A DNA stretch of 64,000 bases from Arsenophonus sp052174115 (GCA_052174115.1 JBQMRX010000001.1:186001-250000); one strand, 5' to 3'. Shown: positions 9,647-20,462, numbered from the stretch's first letter. The notes: a model not told the origin generated them from the letters alone. Program-made: numbers and translations.

Positions 9647-11491
9647 CTAAAGTAACAGTGTTAAAATTAACACTGACCCTAAGATTATATAAGCCAAATA
9701 CCAACGAATCTGTCCGTTTTGAGTAATAGTTAAACCTTTATTAGCAAAATGTAAAATTATCACTGGTATATTCATTAATGAATTAATAGGATCATTTGCT
9801 AATAATTTAGCAATTACTTTAAATGGTTTTACGAAAATAAAGTTATAAAATTGATCAAATCCAAATGATTTATATTGATAAATAATAAAAAAATACTTTA
9901 TTATACTTTTAGTTATTAATTTAATAGTTTTATGTTTATCAAGATAAAGAAAAATTGCTAATATTAAACCGAGTAATGTACTAATAATTGAAATTATTTC
10001 TATCTTAATTTTATTAGGATTATTAATTATATCAGTAATAGGAAATATTCCAGTTAATGGTTGAGCAATTAACTCATTAATAAATATGGATAATAGTGCT
10101 AATACCACTAATGGTATAGTATGACTAATACCGCTGACAGCTTCAGTAACCATAATTTGTTTTTTTCCATGAAAAACAATAAAAATCATACGAAAAGTAT
10201 AAAGTGCAGTCATAAATGATCCAAATATACCAATAAACAACAAAATAATTTCTCTTTGTTTAGCAATTCCAAATAATATATATTCTTTACTATAAAAACC
10301 AGAAGTAACTAATGGTATTGCTGCAAGTGCACTTCCTCCAATTAAAAAACAACTATAAATAAATGGAAAAATTTTATGTAATCCACCCATCTTAAAAATA
10401 TTTTGTTCATAGTTACAAGAGGTAATAACTGAACCGGCAGATAAAAAAAGTAAAGCTTTAAAGAAAGCATGAGTCATCAAATGAAAAATAGCTGCATCCC
10501 AGGCTTGGGCACCCAAAGCTAAAAACATATAACCAATTTGACTCATAGTTGAATAAGCTAATATACGTTTAATATCTTTTTGTATTAAGGCTGAAAATCC
10601 AGCGAATATTAAGGTAATTGCGCCAATAATAGCAACTAAATATAATATTTTTGGTGCCATCAAAAAAAGTACATGTGTACGAGCAATTAAATAAACACCA
10701 GCAGTTACCATAGTTGCAGCATGAATAAGTGCAGATACTGGAGTTGGGCCTACCATTGCATCTGCTAACCAAGTTTGTAAAGGCAATTGAGCAGATTTAC
10801 TAATTGCACCAATAACAATCATTAATGTTGCTAAATTGATGATTGAAGAATTAACAGTAATTTTCTGTGGTACCAATATACTCAATTGATGAAAATTTAA
10901 TGTACCAAATTGATTATAGATAATAAACATACCAATAGCTAAAAATATATCACCAATACGAGTGATAAAAAAAGCTTTCATTGCTATTTTTCCATTTTTA
11001 GGATTAGTATAATAAAAACCAATTAATAAGTAACTACATAATCCGACACCTTCCCAACCAAGATACATTAGCATCATGTTTTCAGCTAAAACTAAAACAA
11101 CCATACTAGCAATAAACAAATTAGTATAAGCAAAAAAACGAGAATAACCTTCTTTATCATACATATACCAAAAAGCGTATAAATGAATTAAAAAACCAAC
11201 GGTTGTTATAATCAATAACATGATTAATGATAAACCATCAAGCATTAGTGTAATAGGAAGATTAAAGTTACCTACTTCTATCCATTGCCATAATGTTTGA
11301 GTATAAACATATCTACCATTAAGATTATTAGCGTAAAAATCAATTGCTATCAAAAATGTTACAAACATAGCAAAACCAATTGAAGTTATTCCGATAATAG
11401 CAGATAATTTTTTAAACAAACACCCAAAGGAGAATGCCAATACTAAAAATCCTAATAGTGGTAATAAAATAGTTAAATAAAGTAAATTCAT
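9647..11491 (-). CDS. nuoL: NADH-quinone oxidoreductase subunit L
   Basis: Largest antiporter-like subunit of complex I, at the far end of the membrane arm. In this family a long lateral helix near the C terminus runs along the arm. Length is 614 residues against 613 in E. coli. Conserved elements include GWEGVGLCSYLLIGFYY and AQLPLQTWLADAMVGPTPVS, followed by the HAATMVTAGVYL helix. Its ATG overlaps the nuoK stop by four bases (ATGA), which indicates translational coupling. Confidence 0.98.
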   Translation of the reverse strand: MNLLYLTILLPLLGFLVLAFSFGCLFKKLSAIIGITSIGFAMFVTFLIAIDFYANNLNGRYVYTQTLWQWIEVGNFNLPITLMLDGLSLIMLLIITTVGFLIHLYAFWYMYDKEGYSRFFAYTNLFIASMVVLVLAENMMLMYLGWEGVGLCSYLLIGFYYTNPKNGKIAMKAFFITRIGDIFLAIGMFIIYNQFGTLNFHQLSILVPQKITVNSSIINLATLMIVIGAISKSAQLPLQTWLADAMVGPTPVSALIHAATMVTAGVYLIARTHVLFLMAPKILYLVAIIGAITLIFAGFSALIQKDIKRILAYSTMSQIGYMFLALGAQAWDAAIFHLMTHAFFKALLFLSAGSVITSCNYEQNIFKMGGLHKIFPFIYSCFLIGGSALAAIPLVTSGFYSKEYILFGIAKQREIILLFIGIFGSFMTALYTFRMIFIVFHGKKQIMVTEAVSGISHTIPLVVLALLSIFINELIAQPLTGIFPITDIINNPNKIKIEIISIISTLLGLILAIFLYLDKHKTIKLITKSIIKYFFIIYQYKSFGFDQFYNFIFVKPFKVIAKLLANDPINSLMNIPVIILHFANKGLTITQNGQIRWYLAYIILGSVLILTLLL

Positions 11492-11790
11492 CCAAACATC
11501 TCACTAACTTTATCAATATTTAAGCTATCGTAATGACGATAAAGTTTTAGTAATAATGCTAATCCTATACTTGCTTCTGCTGCCGCTAAGCTAATAGTTA
11601 AAATATACATTATTTGTCCATCACTTTGTATCCAATAACTACCGGCAATAACAAAAGCTAATGCGGCTGAATTAATCATTATTTCTAATCCAATCAGCAT
11701 AAAAAGAAAATTACGCCTAATTAGTAAACAAATTAAACCTAAAACAAATAAAATCGTTGTTAAAATTAAACAATGTTGTAAAAGAATCAT
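11488..11790 (-). CDS. nuoK: NADH-quinone oxidoreductase subunit K
   Basis: Small membrane subunit of complex I with three transmembrane helices and 100 residues, the same length as in E. coli. The two buried glutamates needed for proton transfer are present: Glu36 in GLEIMINSAALA and Glu72 in LAAAEASIGLALL. It overlaps nuoL by four bases and follows nuoJ after two bases, so nuoJ, nuoK and nuoL form a tightly packed unit. Confidence 0.98.
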   Translation of the reverse strand: MILLQHCLILTTILFVLGLICLLIRRNFLFMLIGLEIMINSAALAFVIAGSYWIQSDGQIMYILTISLAAAEASIGLALLLKLYRHYDSLNIDKVSEMFG

Positions 11791-11792
11791 AT

Positions 11793-12323
11793 TTATTTAT
11801 CCATTTTAGATTGATGACTATCAAAATAGTTAAGCTGTTTTTCACGTCCTATATGAAATGCTACAATAAGACCAGCTAATAATAATAAGGAAATCAATTC
11901 AACAGCTATTACATAAGAACTAAATAAATTAATACCAACTTCTTTAGTACTAATTATCTCGCCATTAATTTGATCATTTTTGATTGCTGCAATGGCATAA
12001 ATAATAATACTAAGTAAAGTTGTTGAAAGAATTACTGGAGCAATCCATATTTTTAATTGTTTCCAATTATGTTCTTGATCAACAACTGATTTATTTAAAT
12101 TAAGCATCATAACTACAAACATAAATAACACCATAATTGCTCCAGCATAAATTATAATTTCTAATGCGCCTGCAAAATAAGATCCAATAGAAAAGAAAAT
12201 AATCGATAAAGCTAATAAAGAAATGATCAAATATAATAATGCATGCACTGGATTAGTACGTGTTATTACCATAATTGTCGCTAAAACAGCAATTAATCCA
12301 GCAATATAAAATATAAACTCCAT
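11793..12323 (-). CDS. nuoJ: NADH-quinone oxidoreductase subunit J
   Basis: Membrane subunit of complex I, 176 residues (184 in E. coli), with five predicted transmembrane helices. The third helix contains GALEIIIYAGAIMVLFMFVV, which holds the conserved glutamate and the family's pi-bulge region. It lies between nuoI and nuoK with gaps of 12 and 2 bases. Confidence 0.97.
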   Translation of the reverse strand: MEFIFYIAGLIAVLATIMVITRTNPVHALLYLIISLLALSIIFFSIGSYFAGALEIIIYAGAIMVLFMFVVMMLNLNKSVVDQEHNWKQLKIWIAPVILSTTLLSIIIYAIAAIKNDQINGEIISTKEVGINLFSSYVIAVELISLLLLAGLIVAFHIGREKQLNYFDSHQSKMDK

Positions 12324-12335
12324 AAATATAACTCC

Positions 12336-12878
12336 TTATGGTAATAAATCTTTAATATTAATAGGTTTATCCTCATTATCACCTTCACCTTTATTTTTAC
12401 CACTAATTGCTGTACCAGTCTTTTGATAAAAATTATAATCTGGATATTTACCTGGCCCTGAAATTAGTAAATCTTCTTTTTCATAAACAAGATCTTGACG
12501 TTTATATTCTCCCATTTCAAAATCAGGTGTTAGTTGGATTGCAGTAGTCGGACAAGCTTCTTCGCATAAACCACAAAAAATACAACGAGAAAAATTAATT
12601 CGGAAAAATTCTGGATACCAACGCCCATCTAGATGCTCCGATTTTTGTAATGAAATACAATCAACAGGACAAACTACAGCACATAAATTACAAGCTACAC
12701 AGCGTTCTTTACCATCAGAATTACGAGTCAATACAATACGTCCATGATAACGAGGTGATAAATAAACTGGTTCTTCTGGATACATTCTCGTTTCACGTTT
12801 ATGAAAAATATGTAGTCCAATTATATAAATACTACGCATTTGAGTAGCTAAACCAATTATTAACTCTTTTAATGTCAT
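12336..12878 (-). CDS. nuoI: NADH-quinone oxidoreductase subunit I
   Basis: Peripheral-arm ferredoxin-like subunit that carries two [4Fe-4S] clusters (N6a and N6b) and passes electrons to NuoB. Two complete CxxCxxCxxxCP motifs are present, with cysteines at 60, 63, 66, 70 and at 99, 102, 105, 109. The 180-residue length equals the E. coli protein. An N-terminal amphipathic stretch joins it to the membrane arm. Confidence 0.98.
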   Translation of the reverse strand: MTLKELIIGLATQMRSIYIIGLHIFHKRETRMYPEEPVYLSPRYHGRIVLTRNSDGKERCVACNLCAVVCPVDCISLQKSEHLDGRWYPEFFRINFSRCIFCGLCEEACPTTAIQLTPDFEMGEYKRQDLVYEKEDLLISGPGKYPDYNFYQKTGTAISGKNKGEGDNEDKPINIKDLLP

Positions 12879-12896
12879 GATTCATCCTGTCTTAGT

Positions 12897-13871
12897 TTAA
12901 ACATTGCATAAAATAACTGCTGCAGTTACTAATAAATTAATTAACGTTAATGGCAAACACACTTTCCAACCAAAAGCCATTACTTGATCATAACGAGGAC
13001 GCGGTAATGAAGCGCGAATAAGAATAAACATTAACATAAAAAAAGCTGTTTTTATTAAAAACCAAATAAAACCAGGTAAAAATGGGCCAAGCCAACCGCC
13101 GAAAAATAAAGTAACAATTAATGAAGAAACAGTAATAATACTAATATATTCTCCGATAAAAAATAGACCAAATTTCATTCCAGAATATTCTATATGATAA
13201 CCATCGGCAAGTTCTTGCTCTGATTCAGATTGATCAAATGGGTGACGGTGACAAACTGCGAGTCCAGCAATAATAAAAATTAAAAAACCTAAAAATTGTG
13301 GAATAAAATTCCATAATTTTATTTGTGAATTAATAATATCTATTAAATTAAAGGATTCAGCTCGAGCAACAACACCCATTAATGAAAGTCCAAGAAAGAC
13401 TTCATAGCTTAAAGTTTGAGCAGAAGCGCGTATTGCGCCTAATAAAGAATATTTATTATTACTTGACCAACCAGCAAAAAGTACAGAATAAACTGTTAAT
13501 CCTGCCATCATAAAAAAAAACAATAAACCGATATTAAGATCTATAACATACCAAGTTTCGTTAACTGGAATAATAGCAAATACAAATAACATCGAACAAA
13601 AAGCAATTATCGGTGCTAATACAAAAATATATTTATCTGAAAATTGTGGAATCCAATCTTCTTTAAATAATATTTTTATCATATCAGCAACAATCTGTAA
13701 TAATCCACCCCAACCAACTCTATTAGGCCCATAACGATTCTGAAACAATGCTAATAAACGACGTTCACCAAAACTCATTAAAGCACTACAAGTAACGACA
13801 ACTATTAAAATAACTATCGCCTGTAAAACAGCAATAATCGCGGCATTAATTTCAACAGAAAACAAAGTCAT
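12897..13871 (-). CDS. nuoH: NADH-quinone oxidoreductase subunit H
   Basis: Membrane subunit at the junction of the two arms of complex I, forming part of the quinone-binding chamber. The start at 13871 is chosen because it gives MTLFSVEINAA, in register with E. coli NuoH, and forms a TAATG overlap with the nuoG stop; the frame is open upstream only because it runs through nuoG in another frame. That gives 324 residues against 325. Family signatures ERRLLALFQNRYGPNRVGWG and the acidic loop after RHPFDQSESEQELADGYH are intact. Confidence 0.98.
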   Translation of the reverse strand: MTLFSVEINAAIIAVLQAIVILIVVVTCSALMSFGERRLLALFQNRYGPNRVGWGGLLQIVADMIKILFKEDWIPQFSDKYIFVLAPIIAFCSMLFVFAIIPVNETWYVIDLNIGLLFFFMMAGLTVYSVLFAGWSSNNKYSLLGAIRASAQTLSYEVFLGLSLMGVVARAESFNLIDIINSQIKLWNFIPQFLGFLIFIIAGLAVCHRHPFDQSESEQELADGYHIEYSGMKFGLFFIGEYISIITVSSLIVTLFFGGWLGPFLPGFIWFLIKTAFFMLMFILIRASLPRPRYDQVMAFGWKVCLPLTLINLLVTAAVILCNV

Positions 13872-16594
13872 TATGTTAACTTCCGTAAATTCTTTATAGA
13901 AACACCTGCCATCGTTGGTGCAATACCAGGTATACCTAAAGGTAAACCAATCTGTCCTTGTGCTAAATAACAACTTAAACGAACTGGTAATTTATAAATT
14001 TGTCCACAATAAGTAAATTCAAGTATAACGCCAACTTTAACAGTTAAGTTTTTAGCATCCTGAATATTAAGAATAATATAAGGATCTAACATGCGTTGTT
14101 GTATTGCTGAAGCGCGTTGTGAAGTTTCATCACTACCAAATAAATGATAGTAAGGTGCAACAATCCATTGGTTATCTTTTTTTTTCCATGAAAGTGGAAT
14201 AGTTGTAAAATAATTTAAGAGACTATTGGTTGAATTAAATAATCGTATACCAGGATCACCAAAACGTAACTGGCCACCTACTTCAAATTGAAACTTATTC
14301 CATGCTTGTGGTGAATTCCAACCTGGTGACCAAGCAAACGGAATTTGTTGTCGAATAGCTATTGGACTATTATTACCTTCCATTGAAAAAGCAAAAGGTG
14401 TATCAATATCATCTGGTTGCTTAGGTTCACTAACTTTAATATTAGCTAATATTGAGGTGCGACCACTATAACGATGAGGAGATCGCGCTAATTTTTGTCC
14501 ATGAATACGAAATGCAGCATTAGGCGCTGCATTAACAATAGCAGAAAATTGAGGCATAGCTGTTATACAGTCTTGAATTACATGATCTAATTGAGGCCAA
14601 TCTATCTGTCGTTTTTCAAGCTCAGCTTGTAATAAATAAAACCAACGCCAACTAACATTAATGACAGTATTAGATTGATAGTAATTTGGATCAAAAACTT
14701 GAAAATAACGTTGTGCACGACCTTCATTATTAATTAATGTTCCAGTACTTTCAGCAAAGCTGGCGGCGGGTAAAATAAGATCTGCTTGATCCATAATAGA
14801 TATATTTTGATGATCTACAACAATTAATTTATTAAGTTTATATAAAATATTATTAACGCTATTAACATTACTATGTCGATAAAGATCATTTTCCATAACA
14901 ATAAGCGTATCAACATCACCCGATATAATACGCGCCATTGCTATATCTAATGGTTGAGCATTCATTAAAGCTAAACCAAAGCTATTAGCTTCAGCGGCAA
15001 TATAGGTAATACCTACAGTTATATTATTTGCTTTTAATGAAAAAGCAATATTAGCAGAAGCTTGAATAATTGCATCACTAGCGGAATTACTACCACTAAT
15101 AATAAGTACTTTTCTTGCTTGTAATAACGCTTGTACAACTAACTTAACTTTTGTTTTAATTATTGTTGATAAATTACTTACTTTTGGTGCTTTACTATCT
15201 AAAGCATGAGCTATAGCAAAACCAAAACGAGCTTGATCATCAACTGGTGCTCGATAACTTAATATGGCAATATCATCCAAACGACTATGATCTACATTAG
15301 TTATAAATAATGGATATTTAGCATTCTGACCAATATTTAACACAGCATCTATTTGCCAATTTGGTATTTTTTGTTCTTTAGCCATTTTTCTTGCTTTACC
15401 TTTAACAGCTTGACGAATTGCTAATGCTATACGAGCTCCAGTTTGTGTTAAATCTTCACCTAAAACTACTATCGCATCATAATTTTCAATTTCATGTAGT
15501 GTTGGTGTATAAATACCTCCATTTTGTAATATTTTAATCATCAATTCAAGACAACGATGTTCTTCTGTAGAAATACCTGAATAAAAATTTTCTTCACCAA
15601 CAAGTGCTCGTAATCCATAATTGCTCTCGATACTAGCTCGTGGTGATCCGATACCAATAGTTTTTTTTGCTTGACGTAAAAATTTTACACCAATTTGTAT
15701 AGCTTCTACAGCTGAAATAGAGTGTGATTTTCCATTTTTAATAAATTGAGGTTGACGAGGACGATCTTTACGATTTACATAACCATAACCAAATCGACCA
15801 CGATCACATAAAAAATAATGATTTACCATACCGTTATAACGATTTTCAATTTGACATAATTTACCATAACGTTCACCAAGACTAGTATTACAACCAATGC
15901 TACATTGTTGACATATTCCTGGTGAAAATTGCATATCCCACTTACGATTATAATGCTTAGAATAAATTTTATCAGTAAAAACACCAGTTGGACAGATCTC
16001 AACTAAATTACCAGAGAATTCACTTTCTAACGTGCCATCTTTAATTCGACCAAAATAAATGCGATTGTTAGTGCTATAAACACCAAAATCAGTGCCATCA
16101 GCATAATCCTTATAATAACGAACACAACGATAGCAAGCAATACAACGATTCATTTCATGTTTAATAAATGGACCTAAATTTTGATTATAATGTGTTCGTT
16201 TTATAAAACGATATTTACGCATTGTATGACCAGTCATTACTGTCATATCTTGTAGATGACAATTTCCACCCTCTTCACAAATCGGGCAATCATGTGGATG
16301 ATTTGTCATTAATAATTCAATAATACTTGTACGAAATTTTTTAACTTCATCATCATTAATAGAAATATAAATTCCATTAGAAACAGGTGTCATACAGGAC
16401 ATCACTATTTGACCGTGCTTATCGTCAGAATTTTTATATTTTTTAACTGCACATTGACGGCAAGCACCAACACTTCCTAACGCTGGATGCCAACAAAAAT
16501 AAGGAATATCTAAACCAATAGAAAGACAGGCTTGCAATAAATTTTTTTCTTCACTTAGATCATATTGTTTGCTATCTATATATATTATAGTCAT
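13871..16594 (-). CDS. nuoG: NADH-quinone oxidoreductase subunit G
   Basis: Largest peripheral subunit of complex I, 907 residues (908 in E. coli). N-terminal [2Fe-2S] ligands are Cys34, 45, 48 and 67. The HxxxCxxC..C ligands of N5 follow in HDCPICEEGGNC, and N4 ligands lie in CIACYRCVRYY and CPTGVF. The extra N7 cluster found in enterobacteria is present, in CQQCSIGC and a later LCDRGRFGYG. The rest is the molybdopterin-oxidoreductase-like domain. No frame defect is seen in this long gene, which suggests selection for complex I. Confidence 0.98.
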   Translation of the reverse strand: MTIIYIDSKQYDLSEEKNLLQACLSIGLDIPYFCWHPALGSVGACRQCAVKKYKNSDDKHGQIVMSCMTPVSNGIYISINDDEVKKFRTSIIELLMTNHPHDCPICEEGGNCHLQDMTVMTGHTMRKYRFIKRTHYNQNLGPFIKHEMNRCIACYRCVRYYKDYADGTDFGVYSTNNRIYFGRIKDGTLESEFSGNLVEICPTGVFTDKIYSKHYNRKWDMQFSPGICQQCSIGCNTSLGERYGKLCQIENRYNGMVNHYFLCDRGRFGYGYVNRKDRPRQPQFIKNGKSHSISAVEAIQIGVKFLRQAKKTIGIGSPRASIESNYGLRALVGEENFYSGISTEEHRCLELMIKILQNGGIYTPTLHEIENYDAIVVLGEDLTQTGARIALAIRQAVKGKARKMAKEQKIPNWQIDAVLNIGQNAKYPLFITNVDHSRLDDIAILSYRAPVDDQARFGFAIAHALDSKAPKVSNLSTIIKTKVKLVVQALLQARKVLIISGSNSASDAIIQASANIAFSLKANNITVGITYIAAEANSFGLALMNAQPLDIAMARIISGDVDTLIVMENDLYRHSNVNSVNNILYKLNKLIVVDHQNISIMDQADLILPAASFAESTGTLINNEGRAQRYFQVFDPNYYQSNTVINVSWRWFYLLQAELEKRQIDWPQLDHVIQDCITAMPQFSAIVNAAPNAAFRIHGQKLARSPHRYSGRTSILANIKVSEPKQPDDIDTPFAFSMEGNNSPIAIRQQIPFAWSPGWNSPQAWNKFQFEVGGQLRFGDPGIRLFNSTNSLLNYFTTIPLSWKKKDNQWIVAPYYHLFGSDETSQRASAIQQRMLDPYIILNIQDAKNLTVKVGVILEFTYCGQIYKLPVRLSCYLAQGQIGLPLGIPGIAPTMAGVSIKNLRKLT

Positions 16595-16685
16595 AGTTAG
16601 TATGATTCCTAATAATCTATTTTTACTAAAATTAATTAAATTTTCAGTTGACTCAAATATGTTATATTTATTTTATCGTAAATTA

Positions 16686-18035
16686 TCACCAACGTTCTTT
16701 TAATAAATTTGATTGAATACCTTTGATTAAACTCAAATTTGAAAAATTTTGTTGACTAATACCAGTTTCAAATTCAGAACGAAAATATTTAATAGCGCTT
16801 TGTAAAGGTTCTACTGCGGCTGGCGCATGAGCGCAAAAAGTTTTACCTAATCCAAGAAATTGACAAAGTTGTTCTAATGTTTCAATATCACCTGGTTGTC
16901 CATTACCAGATTCTAATGCTTCTAAAATTTTTACACTCCAAGGTAAACCATCACGACATGGCGTACACCATCCACATGATTCACGTGAAAAAAAATATTC
17001 TAAATTACGAACTAAAGAAATCATATTAATTTTATTATCTACTGCTATAGCTAACGCTGTACCTAAACGACTACCTACTTTAGCAATACTATCGAAATCC
17101 ATTGATAAATCAAGATGTTTTTCAGTTAAAAAATCAGTACCTGCACCACCTGGTTGCCACGCTTTAAGTGTTAAACCTTCATGCATTCCACCTGCATAAT
17201 CTTCCAAAATTTCACGAGCGGTTATACCAAAAGGCAATTCCCAAAGCCCTGGATTATTAACTCGACCAGAAAAACCCATTAATTTTGTTCCAGCATCTTT
17301 ACTTTTACTAAGTCCTAGATACCATTTTTTTCCATGTTCAATAATTGCAGGTAAATTACAGAGTGTCTCAACATTATTAACACAAGTTGGTTTACCCCAA
17401 AGACCAGATATTGCTGGAAAAGGTGGTTTTGAACGCGGGTTTGCTCGACGTCCTTCAAGAGAGTTAATTAATGCTGTTTCTTCACCACAAATATAACGAC
17501 CAGCACCAGTATGTATAAAAATTTCAAAATTAAAATCAGTACCAAGAATATTTTTACCTAATAGATTAACTGATTTTGCTTCTTCAATTGCTTTACGTAA
17601 ATATTTAGCTGCTTCAATATACTCACCACGTAAAAAAATATATCCACGATATGCTTTTAATGCAAAACCTCCAATTAACATTCCATCAATTAATAAGTGC
17701 GGTAGTTGTTCCATTAAAAAGCGATCTTTATAAGTTCCAGGTTCCATTTCATCAGCATTACAAAGTAAATAACAATTATTTATGTTTTTATTTTTTGGCA
17801 TCAAACTCCATTTGAGACCAGTAGAAAAACCAGCACCACCACGACCTTTAAGGCCAGCATCTTTAACTAATGTAATAATTTGATCTGGTGACATACTTTT
17901 TATAGCAGTTTTAAATCCTAGATAACCATTTTTATTTAAATATTCATTTAACCAAATAGGTTTTTGGTCTTCACGTAACCGCCAAGTTAATGGATGTGTC
18001 TCAGAACTACGGATAATTTTTCGATATATTGTCAT
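16686..18035 (-). CDS. nuoF: NADH-quinone oxidoreductase subunit F
   Basis: NADH- and FMN-binding subunit, the electron entry point of complex I. GLKGRGGAGFSTGLKW near residue 64 binds NADH, and GAGRYICGEETALINSLEG is the FMN region. The N3 [4Fe-4S] ligands are in SCGWCTPCRDG and the later TFCAHAPAAV. It is 449 residues long (445 in E. coli). Its ATG overlaps the nuoE stop by four bases, and a 91-base gap separates it from nuoG. Confidence 0.98.
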   Translation of the reverse strand: MTIYRKIIRSSETHPLTWRLREDQKPIWLNEYLNKNGYLGFKTAIKSMSPDQIITLVKDAGLKGRGGAGFSTGLKWSLMPKNKNINNCYLLCNADEMEPGTYKDRFLMEQLPHLLIDGMLIGGFALKAYRGYIFLRGEYIEAAKYLRKAIEEAKSVNLLGKNILGTDFNFEIFIHTGAGRYICGEETALINSLEGRRANPRSKPPFPAISGLWGKPTCVNNVETLCNLPAIIEHGKKWYLGLSKSKDAGTKLMGFSGRVNNPGLWELPFGITAREILEDYAGGMHEGLTLKAWQPGGAGTDFLTEKHLDLSMDFDSIAKVGSRLGTALAIAVDNKINMISLVRNLEYFFSRESCGWCTPCRDGLPWSVKILEALESGNGQPGDIETLEQLCQFLGLGKTFCAHAPAAVEPLQSAIKYFRSEFETGISQQNFSNLSLIKGIQSNLLKERW

Positions 18036-18580
18036 TGATATTTCTCCAATAGTTGTTGAATATTAGACACATTTACATAATTATGAGTATCATCATCAAT
18101 CATTATAGTAGGACTTTTATGACAATTGCCAAGACAACAAGTTGGTAATAAAGTAAAACAACCATCCTCTGTTGTTTTCCCTGGTTTAATATTTAATAAT
18201 TTAATAATTTCAACCTCAACGTCTTGATAACCAGTAATATAACAAACTACACTATCACAATAACGAATAATATGACGACCAACAGGTTGACGATAAATTT
18301 GACTATAGAAAGTCGCTATACCCTCTACATCACTAGCAGGAATACCTAACAGATCAGAAATTGCATAAATAGCACCATCTTCTACCCAACCACGTTTTTT
18401 TTGCACAATTTTTAACGCTTCAATTGAAGCAGATCTAGGATTTTCATAGTGCTGTTTTTCTTGATTAATTTTTTCACGTTCTTTTTTCGTCAAAACAAAA
18501 TCATATTTTGTATGAGACTTTAGGATATTATTAAAATCGAACTGTTTTTTCCTTTGATTTGAATTAAAATTATCTTGCAT
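18032..18580 (-). CDS. nuoE: NADH-quinone oxidoreductase subunit E
   Basis: Thioredoxin-fold subunit carrying the off-path [2Fe-2S] cluster N1a. The ligands appear as CDSVVC and CLGNC. Length is 182 residues against 166 in E. coli; the extra length is an N-terminal Asn/Lys-rich leader, so an internal start cannot be excluded. It is coupled to nuoF by an ATGA overlap and follows nuoCD after only two bases. Confidence 0.96.
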   Translation of the reverse strand: MQDNFNSNQRKKQFDFNNILKSHTKYDFVLTKKEREKINQEKQHYENPRSASIEALKIVQKKRGWVEDGAIYAISDLLGIPASDVEGIATFYSQIYRQPVGRHIIRYCDSVVCYITGYQDVEVEIIKLLNIKPGKTTEDGCFTLLPTCCLGNCHKSPTIMIDDDTHNYVNVSNIQQLLEKYQ

Positions 18581-18582
18581 TA

Positions 18583-20382
18583 TTAACGATCCACATCTGA
18601 CATGACAAAATCAATACTACCAAGATAAACGATAAGATCAGAAACAAGACTACCTCTAATTACAGCAGGAATTTGCTGTAAATGAGCAAAACTTGGTGTA
18701 CGAACGCGTGTGCGATAACTCATAGTATTACCATCACTTATTAAATAGTAACTATTAATACCTTTTGTTGCTTCAATCATTTGAAAACTTTCATTTGCAG
18801 GTATAACAGGACCCCATGAAATTTGTAAAAAATGATTAATCATAGTTTCAATATGTTGTAAAGTTCGTTCTTTTGGTGGCGGAGTCGTTAGTGGATGATC
18901 AGCTTTAAATGGTCCTTCAGGCATATTATTTAAACATTGTTTAAGAATATGTAAACTTTGCCTTAATTCCTCTACTTTTAATATCACTCGATCATAACAA
19001 TCTCCATTATTTCCAATAGGAACCTCAAATTCAAAATTTTCATAACCTGAATATGGTCGATATTTACGAATGTCGAAATTAAGACCTGTAGCTCGTAATC
19101 CAGCACCAGTAACTCCCCAATCTAATGCTTCTTTAGTGGTGTAAGATGCTATACCAACTGAACGACCTTTAAGGATACTGTTTTGTAATGCTAACTTTAC
19201 ATAAGAGTCCAGACGTTTTGGCATCCAATTAAGAAATTCTTGTAATAATTTCTGCCAACCTTTCGGTAAATCATCAGCAACACCACCAATTCTAAACCAA
19301 GCTGGATGCATACGAAAACCAGTAATTGCTTCAATAATATCATATATTTTTTGACGATCTGTAAATGCAAAAAAAACAGGTGTCATTGCGCCAACATCCT
19401 GAATAAAAGTACTAATATAGAGTAAATGGCTATTAATACGAAATAATTCTGACAACATAACGCGGATAGTCTTAACTCTATCAGGTACATTAATTCCTGC
19501 TAATTTTTCTACTGCTAATATATAAGGCATTTCATTAATACAACCACCTAAATACTCAATACGATCGGTATATGGAATATAAGTATGCCAAGATTGTCTT
19601 TCAGCCATTTTTTCTGCACCACGATGGTGATACCCAATATCTGGTATACAATCGATGATTTCTTCACCATCTAATTGCAATATAATCCGAAAGGCTCCAT
19701 GAGATGAAGGATGATTAGGACCAAAATTTAAAAACATAAAATCTTTATCTTTATTACCTATTAGCATCCCCCATTCTTCTGGTTTAAAAGTTAGAGATTC
19801 CATCTCTAAATCAAGTTTTTGTTTAGTTAAAACAAAAGGATCTAATTCAGTAGCTCTAGCTGGATAATCTTTACATAAAGGATGTCCTTTCCATGTTATC
19901 GGCATTAATAAACGTCGTAAATTTGGATGATCAGTAAATATTATACCAAACATATCCCATACTTCACGCTCATACCAATTAGCATTAGGAAATAAACAAA
20001 CTATAGATGGAATATTAAGATCTTTTTCATTAAGGGCAACTTTTAACATAATATCGCGATTTTTCTCAATGGAAATAAGATGATAAAATACAGAAAAATC
20101 AGCTTCAGGTAAATTTTGCCGATATACTCTTTGTCTCTCATCAACTGCATGTAAATCAAACAACATAATATAAGGTTTAGATTGTTTTTTTAAAAATCTT
20201 ATCACTGAAATAAGTTGTTCGCGTTTAACCCATAAAATTAATACTCCTGTACGCGTTTCTTGAATCGTAAAATCATTTAGAGTAAATTTATTACGTAATG
20301 CAAAAATTATTGGGTCATCATAATGACCATAAGTTTCCCATATTTGCTTAATATTTTCTTTTTTTATCTGATCTGTTATCAT
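18583..20382 (-). CDS. nuoC: NADH-quinone oxidoreductase subunit CD (fused)
   Basis: Fused NuoC-NuoD protein of 599 residues, the arrangement typical of Enterobacterales (600 in E. coli). The N-terminal 190 or so residues are the NuoC (30-kDa) domain with WYEREVWDMFGI. The C-terminal part is the NuoD (49-kDa) domain, with FGPNHPSSHGAFRI and the histidine-rich quinone-pocket region GYHHRGAEKMAE. NuoD and NuoB together form the quinone-reduction site. The fusion itself supports placing this organism in the gammaproteobacteria. Confidence 0.98.
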   Translation of the reverse strand: MITDQIKKENIKQIWETYGHYDDPIIFALRNKFTLNDFTIQETRTGVLILWVKREQLISVIRFLKKQSKPYIMLFDLHAVDERQRVYRQNLPEADFSVFYHLISIEKNRDIMLKVALNEKDLNIPSIVCLFPNANWYEREVWDMFGIIFTDHPNLRRLLMPITWKGHPLCKDYPARATELDPFVLTKQKLDLEMESLTFKPEEWGMLIGNKDKDFMFLNFGPNHPSSHGAFRIILQLDGEEIIDCIPDIGYHHRGAEKMAERQSWHTYIPYTDRIEYLGGCINEMPYILAVEKLAGINVPDRVKTIRVMLSELFRINSHLLYISTFIQDVGAMTPVFFAFTDRQKIYDIIEAITGFRMHPAWFRIGGVADDLPKGWQKLLQEFLNWMPKRLDSYVKLALQNSILKGRSVGIASYTTKEALDWGVTGAGLRATGLNFDIRKYRPYSGYENFEFEVPIGNNGDCYDRVILKVEELRQSLHILKQCLNNMPEGPFKADHPLTTPPPKERTLQHIETMINHFLQISWGPVIPANESFQMIEATKGINSYYLISDGNTMSYRTRVRTPSFAHLQQIPAVIRGSLVSDLIVYLGSIDFVMSDVDR

Positions 20383-20462
20383 AATTTACCATAATGTTTG
20401 ATCAGGTTTATTAAGACCATAATATATTACTTTTGTTACATCTAAATAATTTATTTAATGCC